A DNA stretch of 22,827 bases, taken from positions 1-22,827 of the forward strand of contig JBKJUS010000105.1 in the NCBI GenBank assembly GCA_046590575.1, given 5' to 3'. Source of the stretch: DATLNF01 sp046590575. Lineage in GTDB: Bacteria; Actinomycetota; Actinomycetes; BP-191. The notes beneath the pieces were generated by a model. It saw nothing but the letters and a program-made list of their open reading frames with translations, was not told the DNA's origin and searched no databases. A program made the translations under genes and the position numbers. Below are positions 8,164-15,492 of the stretch, in pieces; positions within the stretch are counted from its first letter, which is position 1; every line of letters begins with the position of its first letter.

Positions 8164-8215
8164 CCTTGCAGTCGCCTTGCAGTCGCCGAGGCTGACGGCT
8201 GCAGGCGCACTGCAA
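8164..8215. promoter_or_regulatory. Putative operator: tandem 11-bp direct repeats plus an inverted half-site
   Basis: In the divergent spacer, CTTGCAGTCGC occurs twice back to back (8165-8175 and 8176-8186), with flanking bases also matching the period. A further inverted copy of its core, ACTGCAA, lies at 8209-8215. An 11-bp period places the copies on the same helix face. The location between divergent starts fits a regulator-binding site for either or both units. Confidence 0.4.
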
Positions 8216-8268
8216 TGGCGGGCACCCATGGTGCTCCTGGCCGATCGGCCACACCACGAGGAGGAATC

Positions 8269-9327
8269 ATGGCGATTGACCAGGAACGGCTCGACGGGCT
8301 CGTCGGGCAGCTCGCAGGCGAATTCGGAGTGGCGTTCAGTGCCGCAACGATGGTGCTCGGTGACCGGCTCGGTCTTTATCAGGCCATGGCCGGAGCGGGG
8401 CCGATCAGCCCCGCCGAACTGGCCCGACAGACTGGCACCGTCGAGCGGCTGATCGCCGAGTGGCTAGCCGGCCAGGCTGCTTCGGGCTACGTCGACTACG
8501 ACCCGGCGACCGGAAGCTATGAGCTGACCGAAGAGCAGGCCGCTGTGTTCGCTGCCGAGAACGAGCCGTCGTTCATGCTCGGCGCGTTTCAGATCGTCGC
8601 GTCCACGCTGCGCGACTTGGACAAGATCGAGGCGGCCTACCGCGGCGACGGGGGGCTGGGCTGGCACGAGCACGACGCACTGCTGTTCGTGGGAACCGAG
8701 CGACTCTTCCGGCCTGGCTATGCAGCCAACCTGGTCACCAGCTGGGTCGGCGCTCTCGACGGAGTCCGCGCCAAGCTCGAGGCCGGCGCGACGGTGGCAG
8801 ACGTCGGCTGCGGGCTGGGCGCCTCGACGATCCTGCTGGCTCAGGCCTTCCCGCGCTCCACCTTCGTCGGTTTCGACTTTCACACCGAGTCGATCGACCT
8901 GGCGCGGAAGGCGGCGGCCGAGGGGGGCGTGTCCGACCGCGTCCGCTTCGAGGTGGCCGGCGCTTCGTCGTATCCGGGCACGGGCTACGACCTCGTCGCG
9001 GTCTTCGACGCGCTGCACGACCTCGGCGACCCGGTCGGCGCCGCGCGTCATATCTTGTCGACGCTCGCGCCCGACGGCACCTGGCTGCTCGTCGAGCCAA
9101 GCGCCGGGGACCGGATCGAGGACAACTTCAATCCGGTCGGCCGGATCTTCTACAGCGCCTCCGCGATGATCTGCGTCCCGTCGTCGCTCGCTCAAGACGT
9201 GGGCCTCGGTCTCGGCGCGCAGGCGGGTGAGATCCGGATCCGTGAAGTCGTGACGCAGGGTGGTTTCACCCGGTTCCGCCGGGCTGCAGAGACGCCGTTC
9301 AACCTCGTTTTTGAGGCGCGGCCCTAG
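8269..9327 (+). CDS. Class I SAM-dependent methyltransferase with N-terminal winged helix (Rv2258c-like)
   Basis: 352 residues. The N-terminal third is a winged-helix dimerisation domain (LGLYQAMAGAGPISPAEL, then ERLIAEWLAGQAASGYVDY). The catalytic domain begins near 175 with motif I VADVGCGLGAST (D178), then VGFDFHTESIDLA for the SAM ribose-binding acidic loop and a DLVAVFDALHDL motif. This layout is that of O-methyltransferase-like proteins such as mycobacterial Rv2258c, where the substrate is not settled. The ATG at 8269 has a GAGGAGG ribosome site 4 nt upstream, so the longer in-frame extension from 8140 is rejected. It stands divergently from the SnoaL/APH pair and may share regulation with it through the repeats in the spacer. 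Together the three could modify a small hydroxylated metabolite; this is speculative. Confidence 0.85.
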   Translation: MAIDQERLDGLVGQLAGEFGVAFSAATMVLGDRLGLYQAMAGAGPISPAELARQTGTVERLIAEWLAGQAASGYVDYDPATGSYELTEEQAAVFAAENEPSFMLGAFQIVASTLRDLDKIEAAYRGDGGLGWHEHDALLFVGTERLFRPGYAANLVTSWVGALDGVRAKLEAGATVADVGCGLGASTILLAQAFPRSTFVGFDFHTESIDLARKAAAEGGVSDRVRFEVAGASSYPGTGYDLVAVFDALHDLGDPVGAARHILSTLAPDGTWLLVEPSAGDRIEDNFNPVGRIFYSASAMICVPSSLAQDVGLGLGAQAGEIRIREVVTQGGFTRFRRAAETPFNLVFEARP

Positions 9328-9363
9328 CAGAGAAGCCTGCCCGGCTACCGGAGCGGGCCCAAT

Positions 9364-9369
9364 TAGGGT
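9364..9369 (+). promoter_or_regulatory. Putative -10 element upstream of the first EamA-like permease
   Basis: TAGGGT fits TANNNT and is followed by exactly 6 nt and a GTG at 9376. That GTG is not in frame with the permease but opens an 11-codon ORF ending on the permease start. Confidence 0.45.
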
Positions 9370-9375
9370 GACCTG

Positions 9376-9411
9376 GTGCCCAACCGCTGTGCTGCCCAGA
9401 CGGCCCGCTGA
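9376..9411 (+). CDS. Possible leaderless 11-residue leader ORF (VPNRCAAQTAR)
   Basis: GTG at 9376 lies 6 nt after the TAGGGT hexamer and opens a reading frame of 11 codons that ends with TGA at 9409-9411. The last base of the stop is the first base of the permease ATG (TGATG), a classic translational-coupling junction. The permease ATG itself has no ribosome site, so translation arriving from the leader ORF would explain its expression. The peptide has one Cys and two Arg codons and no known family. There is no proof of translation. Confidence 0.35.
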   Translation: MPNRCAAQTAR

Positions 9412-10259
9412 TGGCGCTTCTCGCTCTGGTGTCGAGCCTGTTGTGGGGGACCGCCGACTACCTCGGCGGCGTCCTGGCCCGCCGGCGGCCAGCGCTGCTC
9501 GTCGTGGCCGGGGTGCAGATCGTCGGTCTGCTGCTTGCCGGCGCCCTGCTCGCGCTTCGCCGGGACGCGCCGGTTGGCTCCTACCTACTTCTCGCTGTGG
9601 CCGCGGGGGTCGCCATCGCGGTAGCTCTCAGTTCGTTCTACCAGGCGCTGGCAGTCGGCACGATGGGGGTCGTCGCGCCGGTGGCAGCCACCGGCGTTGC
9701 CGTACCCGTGGTGGTCTCGTGGGTGCAGGGCGACCGGCCGGCCGCCTTGGCGGTCCTGGGGATGATGCTCGCCGCGACGGGGGTAGTCCTGGCGTCCGGC
9801 CTCGAGCTGCATCGGGGCCGGGCCAACCTCGTGGCGTTCGGGTTGGCCGTCGTGGCCGCAGTCGGCTTCGGCTCCGTGTTGGTGCTCATTGACCGGGCCA
9901 CGTCGGCCGACCGCAGCAGCACGCTGGCTGTCCTCGTCACGATGCGCGGCACCGGCGCGGTGCTGGTCGGAGCGGCCATGGTGGCCCGCCGTACGCCGGT
10001 CTCGTTGGGTCGGGCCGACCTGCCGTCGATCGTGGTTGCCGGAACCTGTGACCTCGGCGCGATCGGCCTCTACGCGGTGGCGGCGGGCGGCGATGCGGAC
10101 CTCGCAGTCGTGGCAGTGCTGGCTTCCCTCTATCCGGTGGTCACAGTCCTGCTGGCGCGGCGGCTGCTCGCGGAGCGGATGAGCCGGTCGCAGGTGGTCG
10201 GTGTTGTCGCTGCCCTCACCGGCGTGGTGGTGATCGCCGGCAGTGGGGCGACCGGATGA
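9411..10259 (+). CDS. EamA/DMT-superfamily permease
   Basis: 282 residues with about ten hydrophobic segments arranged as two five-helix halves, short loops, and an opening MALLALVSSLLWGTADYLGG that matches the 'WG' start of drug/metabolite transporters. The second half opens at VAFGLAVVAAVGFGSVLVLIDRA and ends with VVGVVAALTGVVVIAG, the usual closing helix. It would export or import a small metabolite across the cytoplasmic membrane; substrate unknown. The ATG at 9411 lacks a ribosome site but overlaps the stop of the short upstream ORF. It follows the methyltransferase by 83 bp and precedes the exported protein by 43 bp. Confidence 0.8.
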   Translation: MALLALVSSLLWGTADYLGGVLARRRPALLVVAGVQIVGLLLAGALLALRRDAPVGSYLLLAVAAGVAIAVALSSFYQALAVGTMGVVAPVAATGVAVPVVVSWVQGDRPAALAVLGMMLAATGVVLASGLELHRGRANLVAFGLAVVAAVGFGSVLVLIDRATSADRSSTLAVLVTMRGTGAVLVGAAMVARRTPVSLGRADLPSIVVAGTCDLGAIGLYAVAAGGDADLAVVAVLASLYPVVTVLLARRLLAERMSRSQVVGVVAALTGVVVIAGSGATG

Positions 10260-10302
10260 CAGGTCGGGAGGTGGACGACCCCGCGGTGTCGAAACGAACG
10301 AG

Positions 10303-11103
10303 GTGCGCCGCATCGCCGCCGTTCTCGCAGTTCTCCTGGGTCTGACCGGGCTGCCGGCTGCCTGGGCTGCGAAGCCAGGCGAGGTGCTTGTCCTACGGGG
10401 TTCGCGCAGCGCCGCCGCTGAACTCGTCCTGCGTCGTACGACGACCTTCGAGGCCGGGGGGACGGAGCCGTCCCGGGCGATGAGCGCTCGGGTGGGCGGG
10501 ACTTTTGCGGGTTTCGTCGTACAGCGTGCTGACGGCAGCGTCGCGGTCGGTGGCGTCATCGCGGCCGGGTTCGCTTTCGACGGCGAGTCGGCGCCGTTGG
10601 TCTTCGGCGAGGGCTTCGACGCCGTGCGACTCCCAGCGGGGCGCTACCGCGTGACCTTGCTGGCCAATGGGCCGAGCGAGGTGCGGGTGCCGTTACGCGG
10701 CGTCGACCGGTCCATCGTCCTGGCGCCGCGGCAACCGGCGGACGTTCGGGGCGATCTGGTGCGGCACCGCCTTTCGCCTGGCGCACCGGTGTCGCTGGCG
10801 CGGGTGCCGATGACCGTCGGCGCGGCGTCCACGGTGCTGCTCGCGTCGGCCCAGTCCTACCCGGCCGGAGTGGCGACGGCCGATGACCTCTGCCTGGCGC
10901 GTCCGGGTACCACGTGCGCCACTGGTGCGGTGTCGGGCGGGACGGGTGTTGTCGTCGGTGGCGGAGGGGGCCGCCTCACGACGATCCAGGCGCTCTACAT
11001 CTACCCCGGGCAAACGCCGGCGGGGGGCTACGACGCCGTCTTCGCCAGCGCGGGGGTGGGTGTGGCCGATCAACTGTCGGTCTTCGCGTTGCGCATCGGC
11101 TGA
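10303..11103 (+). CDS. Exported protein of unknown function
   Basis: 266 residues that I do not recognise. The N-terminus from GTG 10303 (VRRIAAVLAVLLGLTGLP followed by AAWA-AKPG) is a clear Sec signal peptide, with cleavage likely after AWA. The mature part is rich in short beta-like segments, Val/Ala/Gly/Arg, with no long helices or membrane spans. Two cysteines (CLARPGTTC) near residue 205 could form a disulfide, followed by a Gly-rich GGGGGR loop and YIYPGQTPAGGYDAVFAS. There is no lipobox. I chose GTG 10303 because it puts the signal peptide at the N-terminus; the reading frame is open 20 codons further upstream but that part is unlike a signal sequence. It ends 48 bp before hemE. Confidence 0.6.
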   Translation: MRRIAAVLAVLLGLTGLPAAWAAKPGEVLVLRGSRSAAAELVLRRTTTFEAGGTEPSRAMSARVGGTFAGFVVQRADGSVAVGGVIAAGFAFDGESAPLVFGEGFDAVRLPAGRYRVTLLANGPSEVRVPLRGVDRSIVLAPRQPADVRGDLVRHRLSPGAPVSLARVPMTVGAASTVLLASAQSYPAGVATADDLCLARPGTTCATGAVSGGTGVVVGGGGGRLTTIQALYIYPGQTPAGGYDAVFASAGVGVADQLSVFALRIG

Positions 11104-11108
11104 CCCTT

Positions 11109-11133
11109 CCTCGGGCTGCCGCGGCGCCCGAGG
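11109..11133 (+). terminator. Possible terminator hairpin ahead of hemE
   Basis: CCTCGGGC (11109-11116) and GCCCGAGG (11126-11133) are perfect 8-bp inverted arms around a 9-nt loop, placed 5 nt after the stop of the exported-protein gene. No U-tract follows, as is common for GC-rich actinobacterial terminators, so the call is tentative. Confidence 0.4.
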
Positions 11134-11151
11134 CGTGGCACCATCCCTGTC

Positions 11152-12189
11152 GTGACCTCCCCGATCGCCGACTCTGCCTTCCTGCGTGCCTGCCGCCGCG
11201 AACCCGTGCCGCATACGCCGGTCTGGTTCATGCGCCAGGCCGGCCGGTCGCTGCCTGAGTACCGTGCGCTGCGCGTCGGAACGTCCATGCTCGACAGCTG
11301 CATGCGCCCCGAGCTGGTCACCGAGATCACTTTGCAACCGGTGCGCCGGCTGGGCGTCGACGCCGCCATCCTCTTCAGCGACATCGTGCTTCCGCTTCAG
11401 GCGATCGGCGTTGGCTTGGACATCAAGCCGGGTGTCGGCCCGGTCGTCGACGAACCCTTTCGCGGTCCGGCCGACCTCGCTCGGCTGCGCCCGCTCGAGC
11501 CGGACGTCGACATCCCGTACATCAGCGAGGCAGTTCGGCTGCTGGTCAAGGAGCTCGAGGTGCCGCTCATCGGCTTCGCCGGCGCGCCGTTCACCCTCGC
11601 CAGCTATCTCGTCGAAGGTGGACCCTCGAAGACCCACAGCCGCACCAAGGCCTTCATGTACACCGACCCGGCCGGGTGGTCGCGGCTGCTCGACGTGCTC
11701 GGCGGCATCACCGTGTGCTTCCTCCGAGCGCAGGTCGCGGCAGGGGCCAGCGCCGTCCAGCTCTTCGACTCGTGGGCCGGCGCCCTGTCGGCTGCCGACT
11801 ATGAGCGCCACGTGCTGCCGGCGTCGCGTCGGATCTTCGACGAGCTGGCCGACCTGAGGGTGCCGCGCATCCACTTCGGTGTGGGCACCGGGGAGATCCT
11901 CGGGCTGATGGCCTCGGCAGGGGCGGATGTCGTCGGCGTCGACTTCCACCTGCCGATCGACGAGGGCGCGCGTCGGATCGGTCCGGGCAAAGCTGTGCAG
12001 GGCAACCTCGACCCGGCGGTCGTGCTGGCGCCGTGGGAGGTGGTCGCCGAGCGCACCCTCGACGTGCTCGACCGGGCCAAGGGATTCGACGGTCACATCT
12101 TCAACCTCGGTCACGGGGTGCTGCCCGAGACCGACCCCGACGTGCTGCGCCGTGTCGTTGATCTCGTCCACGAGACGACGACCAGGTGA
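11152..12189 (+). CDS. hemE: Uroporphyrinogen decarboxylase
   Basis: 345 residues, full length. HemE removes four carboxyl groups from uroporphyrinogen III to give coproporphyrinogen III in the cytosol. Signature 1 is PVWFMRQAGRS (Arg28-Arg32), signature 2 is GFAGAPFTLASYLVEGG (141-157), and the catalytic aspartate is D77 in ILFSDIVLP. The closing FNLGHGVLPETDP is also diagnostic. The GTG at 11152 is the family start; there is no ribosome site, and a weak CACCAT hexamer 7 nt upstream could act as a leaderless -10. The ferrochelatase begins 4 bp after the stop, and cgoX and chdC follow further on, so the product feeds directly into the next enzymes of the coproporphyrin-dependent branch. Confidence 0.97.
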   Translation: MTSPIADSAFLRACRREPVPHTPVWFMRQAGRSLPEYRALRVGTSMLDSCMRPELVTEITLQPVRRLGVDAAILFSDIVLPLQAIGVGLDIKPGVGPVVDEPFRGPADLARLRPLEPDVDIPYISEAVRLLVKELEVPLIGFAGAPFTLASYLVEGGPSKTHSRTKAFMYTDPAGWSRLLDVLGGITVCFLRAQVAAGASAVQLFDSWAGALSAADYERHVLPASRRIFDELADLRVPRIHFGVGTGEILGLMASAGADVVGVDFHLPIDEGARRIGPGKAVQGNLDPAVVLAPWEVVAERTLDVLDRAKGFDGHIFNLGHGVLPETDPDVLRRVVDLVHETTTR

Positions 12190-12193
12190 GCGT

Positions 12194-13114
12194 GTGACGG
12201 AGCGGGTCGGCGTGCTCGTGATGGCCTATGGGACGCCTCGGGACCGTGACGACATCGAGGCCTACTACACCGACATCCGGCGCGGCCGCCCACCCGAGCC
12301 GCAGCAGCTCGCGGACCTGACCACCCGGTACGACGCGATCGGCGGCACCTTTCCGCTGCGGGCGATCACCGAGACGCAGCTCGACGGCATCCAGTCGGCC
12401 CTCGATGTCGTGGAGCCGGGGCGTTACGCCGTCGTGCTGGGCACCAAGCACTCCCAGCCGTCGATACTCGAAGGCGTGGGGGCGCTCGCCGCCGACGGCT
12501 TGGACCGGGCAGTCGGGCTCGTCCTAGCGCCGCACTGGTCCACCGTTTCGATTGGTCAGTACGCCGCGAAGGCAGCTGCGGCCGGCGAGGACCATGGGGT
12601 GACCGTGGGAACAGTGCCCTCGTGGCACCTGCTCCCGGCGTACGTCGACTTCCTCGCCGGGGCCGTTGCCGACGCGTTGACTGAGGTGCCCGGGGCCGAG
12701 GTCGTCTTCACTGCCCATTCGGTGCCGGAGCGGGTGGTGGCCATGGGTGACCCTTACCCGGCTCACGTGGCGGAGACAGCTCGTGCCGTCGCCGAGCGGC
12801 TTGCGCTGACCACCTGGTCCGTCGGCTGGCAGAGCGCCGGTCGCACTGCCGATCCCTGGCTGGGGCCCGACGTGCTGGACATCGTGCGAGACCGAGCGGA
12901 AGCGAGGTCAGCGGGCGTAGTGATTTGCGCGTGCGGCTTTGTTGCCGACCACCTTGAGGTGGCCTATGACCTCGACATCGAGGCGGCTGGACTGGCCCGC
13001 AGCCTTGGTCTGCCGTTCGCGCGGACCCGATCCGTCAATGCCGACCACGAGGTGATGTCGGCGCTTGCCGACCTCGTGCGGCAGGCGGCCGGGGAGCAGG
13101 GCGGCGCCGCGTAG
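12194..13114 (+). CDS. cpfC: Coproporphyrin III ferrochelatase, short Bacillus-like form
   Basis: 306 residues. The enzyme inserts Fe2+ into coproporphyrin III. Key parts are MAYGTP (Tyr12), the catalytic His175 in FTAHSVPE, GWQSAGRTADPWLGPD, and Glu255 in GFVADHLEVAYDLD. The N-terminus (DDIEAYYTDIRRGRPPEP, then RYDAIGG) is strikingly like Bacillus subtilis HemH as I remember it. The protein is short and has only two cysteines, C245 and C247, just before the GFVADH motif; it lacks the C-terminal cysteine cluster that binds [2Fe-2S] in mycobacterial and many other actinobacterial ferrochelatases. The start is GTG 12194, 4 bp after hemE, with AGGTGAG overlapping the hemE stop as the likely ribosome site. 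The context of cgoX and chdC supports coproporphyrin rather than protoporphyrin as substrate. Confidence 0.93.
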   Translation: MTERVGVLVMAYGTPRDRDDIEAYYTDIRRGRPPEPQQLADLTTRYDAIGGTFPLRAITETQLDGIQSALDVVEPGRYAVVLGTKHSQPSILEGVGALAADGLDRAVGLVLAPHWSTVSIGQYAAKAAAAGEDHGVTVGTVPSWHLLPAYVDFLAGAVADALTEVPGAEVVFTAHSVPERVVAMGDPYPAHVAETARAVAERLALTTWSVGWQSAGRTADPWLGPDVLDIVRDRAEARSAGVVICACGFVADHLEVAYDLDIEAAGLARSLGLPFARTRSVNADHEVMSALADLVRQAAGEQGGAA

Positions 13115-13117
13115 GCT
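13112..13117 (+). promoter_or_regulatory. Putative -10 element of the second EamA permease (leaderless)
   Basis: TAGGCT fits TANNNT, overlaps the cpfC stop codon and is followed by exactly 6 nt and the GTG at 13124. No ribosome site is present. Confidence 0.45.
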
Positions 13118-13123
13118 CAACTG

Positions 13124-14077
13124 GTGTCTGCCCCCATGACCCGCAACGCCATGTGCCGGCTCGCCTTGCTCGGCGCGGTATGGGGTACCAGCTTCCTCTT
13201 CATCAAGGTGGCCCTCGAGGGCTTGGCGCCTCTCCAGGTCGCCCTGGGCCGGACTCTGGCCGGCGCTGCAGTCCTGTGGGTGATCGTCGTCATCCGGCGC
13301 CTGCCGGTGCCGAGGGACCGAAGCCTGTGGGGGCGTGTCGCAGTGCTCTCCCTCGTGGCCAACGTCATTCCGTTCTACGCCTTCGCCTGGGCCGGGGAGC
13401 GCATCTCCAGCGGGGTGGCCGGTGTCTACAACGCCACCACTCCGCTGATGACGCTGGTCATCGCCATCGTCTTCCTCCCCGAGGAGCGGCCGAGTCGGGA
13501 GCGGCTGATCGGCCTGCTGCTGGGTTTCGTCGGTGTCGTGGTGGTGCTCGGACCTTGGCGCGGTTTGGACCAGGCGAATCTGTTGACCGGACAGCTCGCC
13601 GCTCTTGGTGCGGCGGCGTCGTACGGCGTCGGCTTCAATGTCACCCGCAGAATGCTCTCCGGCACGGGCGTCTCGCCGCTGGTCCTAGCGACCTGTCAGC
13701 TCACTGCCGCAGCGGCGATCCTGGGTGTGATCACGCCCGTGGTGTCACGAGAGACCATGACGCTCACTCCGCGGGTAGTGCTGTCGATGATCGCGCTCGG
13801 AGCGCTTGGTACCGGCATCGCGTTCGCGCTCTACCACGGGCTAATCCGCGACGTCGGCGCCACCAGTGCGTCGATGGTCACCTTCGTCATCCCTCTCGTC
13901 GCCGTGGCGCTGGGAGTGGCAGTGCTGGACGAGCCGCTCGGCTGGAACCTCTTTGCCGGCGGCGCGATCGTCATCGTCGCAGTCGCCCTTGCAGAGGGTC
14001 GATTGCGCCGGCGGACCGCTAGCAGTGCCACGGTGACCGACCTGACATCCGACCTCGTCCCGGTCCCCCCGCGCTGA
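13124..14077 (+). CDS. EamA-family (DMT) transporter
   Basis: 317 residues with ten predicted helices in two halves. The opening LALLGAVWGTSFLFIKVALEG and SGVAGVYNATTPLMTLVIA are typical of the EamA domain, and the second half carries ALGTGIAFALYHGLI and VAVLDEPLGWN. A polar tail of about 30 residues follows the last helix. The GTG at 13124 is supported by the leaderless -10; an in-frame ATG at 13136 is the alternative. It lies between cpfC and cgoX with 9-bp and 8-bp gaps, so it is embedded in the heme gene run. A role in moving a heme intermediate or precursor can be imagined from position alone, but nothing in the sequence shows it. Confidence 0.85.
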   Translation: MSAPMTRNAMCRLALLGAVWGTSFLFIKVALEGLAPLQVALGRTLAGAAVLWVIVVIRRLPVPRDRSLWGRVAVLSLVANVIPFYAFAWAGERISSGVAGVYNATTPLMTLVIAIVFLPEERPSRERLIGLLLGFVGVVVVLGPWRGLDQANLLTGQLAALGAAASYGVGFNVTRRMLSGTGVSPLVLATCQLTAAAAILGVITPVVSRETMTLTPRVVLSMIALGALGTGIAFALYHGLIRDVGATSASMVTFVIPLVAVALGVAVLDEPLGWNLFAGGAIVIVAVALAEGRLRRRTASSATVTDLTSDLVPVPPR

Positions 14078-14085
14078 GCAGCGAG

Positions 14086-15471
14086 ATGTCGCGCGCGTCG
14101 ATATGCGTCGTCGGTGGTGGCATTTCCGGGCTGGCCTGCGCCCATTCACTGCAGCGGGACGCTGCTGACATGGCCGACGTCGTCGTACTCGAAGGCTCGG
14201 CGCGGGTCGGCGGGCTGCTGCACTCATCGTCGGTCGGCGGCCTGTCGGTCGACGCCGGCGCTGACGCCTTCCTGGCCCGGGTGCCTGAGGGGGAGCGGCT
14301 GGCCCGCCAGGTCGGACTCGGTGATCTGCTGGTCGCACCCAGCACCGGACTGGCGCACGTGTGGGTGGGTGACCGGTTGCGGCGCCTCCCGTCGGGCACT
14401 CTGCTCGGCGTCCCGGAATCGTTGCGTTCGCTGCGGGGCAGCGGGGTGCTCTCACATCGTGGTCTCCTTCGCGCGGCCGCCGACCTCATGCTCCCCATCA
14501 CTGCGCGCGACGGGGATGTCAGCGTGGGTGAGATCGTGCGCCGGCGGCTTGGGCGAGAGGTCGTGGACCGCCTCGTCGACCCGCTGCTCGGCGGGGTTTA
14601 CGCCGGCCGGGCCGATGACCTGAGTCTCAACGCGACGGTGCCGCAACTGGCTACGGCGTTGATCGGGCAGCGGTCCATGATGCGTGCTGTCCGCGCCCGG
14701 TCAGCCGAGTCGGTGGGTGACGTCGCTCCGGTCTTCCAGTCGCTGGACGGGGGACTGGGCCAGCTCCCCCTCGCGATCGCGCGGTTACTGGGCGACGCCG
14801 TACGCCTCTCGTCGCGCGCCGCCCTGATCGAGAGGGTGGGCAACGCCTGGCGCGTCACATTGGTCGGCGGCAGGGCGCTGGTCGTGGATGCCGTCGTCGT
14901 CGCGACGCCGGCACCCGCGGCGAGCGCGCTGCTGCGCTACGCCGCGCCGGTGGTGGCCACCGAGCTGGTGGCGATCCGGACCGCGTCGGTAGTGATCGTC
15001 ACCTTCGCGCTACCGCGCGGGGCGCTGGCCGCAGCGCCCGAGGGCAGCGGCTTCCTCGTGCCGACGACCGAAGGTCGGCTGATGAAGGCGTGCACCTTCT
15101 CCTCAGCCAAGTGGTCGCACCTCGACCGCGGCGACGTCACGATCGTGCGGTGCTCGGTGGGACGGGCCGGCGAGCCAGCGCCGGACGACGACGACGAGAT
15201 CGTGGCGCGCCTGCTCGCTGAGCTGCGGGTCGTGGTGGGCCTGACCGCAGCCCCGGTCGACGTTCGGGTGTCGCGGTGGAACGACGCGCTACCGCAGTAC
15301 GCCGTCGGCCACGTTGATCGAATCGCCCGGGTCGGCGCTGCCCTGGACGGTCTGCCCGGGCTCGCTCTGGCCGGCTCGGCGTACGACGGCGTCGGGGTGC
15401 CCGCGTGCATCCGCTCCGGGGAGAAGGCCGCCGCGATCGTCGTCGCCCATCTGCGCACCTCCCGCCGCTGA
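14086..15471 (+). CDS. cgoX: Coproporphyrinogen III oxidase (HemY-type FAD enzyme)
   Basis: 461 residues. CgoX oxidises coproporphyrinogen III to coproporphyrin III with FAD and oxygen. The N-terminal dinucleotide-binding motif is CVVGGGISGLACA (G10-G15), followed by VVVLEGSARVGGLLHS and the VDAGADAFLAR segment. The middle carries VDPLLGGVYAGRADDLSL, characteristic of HemY-type oxidases, and the C-terminus ends in GLALAGSAYDGVGVPACIRSG, the second FAD contact. Length and motifs indicate a complete enzyme. Older annotation would call it protoporphyrinogen oxidase (hemG/hemY); the presence of chdC nearby argues for the coproporphyrin step. It starts 8 bp after the permease with only a weak GAGCAGCGAG ahead of the ATG, and converges on the prenyltransferase gene with a 21-bp gap. 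Confidence 0.94.
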   Translation: MSRASICVVGGGISGLACAHSLQRDAADMADVVVLEGSARVGGLLHSSSVGGLSVDAGADAFLARVPEGERLARQVGLGDLLVAPSTGLAHVWVGDRLRRLPSGTLLGVPESLRSLRGSGVLSHRGLLRAAADLMLPITARDGDVSVGEIVRRRLGREVVDRLVDPLLGGVYAGRADDLSLNATVPQLATALIGQRSMMRAVRARSAESVGDVAPVFQSLDGGLGQLPLAIARLLGDAVRLSSRAALIERVGNAWRVTLVGGRALVVDAVVVATPAPAASALLRYAAPVVATELVAIRTASVVIVTFALPRGALAAAPEGSGFLVPTTEGRLMKACTFSSAKWSHLDRGDVTIVRCSVGRAGEPAPDDDDEIVARLLAELRVVVGLTAAPVDVRVSRWNDALPQYAVGHVDRIARVGAALDGLPGLALAGSAYDGVGVPACIRSGEKAAAIVVAHLRTSRR

Positions 15472-15492
15472 CGCCGGCAGCCGACGGAACGG

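Noticed and set aside
8165..8186. Tandem 11-bp repeats as a CRISPR or mobile-element signature
   Set aside because: There are only two adjacent copies, with no spacers, no cas genes and no transposase.
9585..10559. 324-codon minus-strand open frame opposite the first permease
   Set aside because: It is a His/Arg/Asp-rich shadow of the permease with no family features.
10693..12171. 492-codon minus-strand open frame opposite hemE
   Set aside because: It covers a definite uroporphyrinogen decarboxylase gene and shows no protein-family signal.
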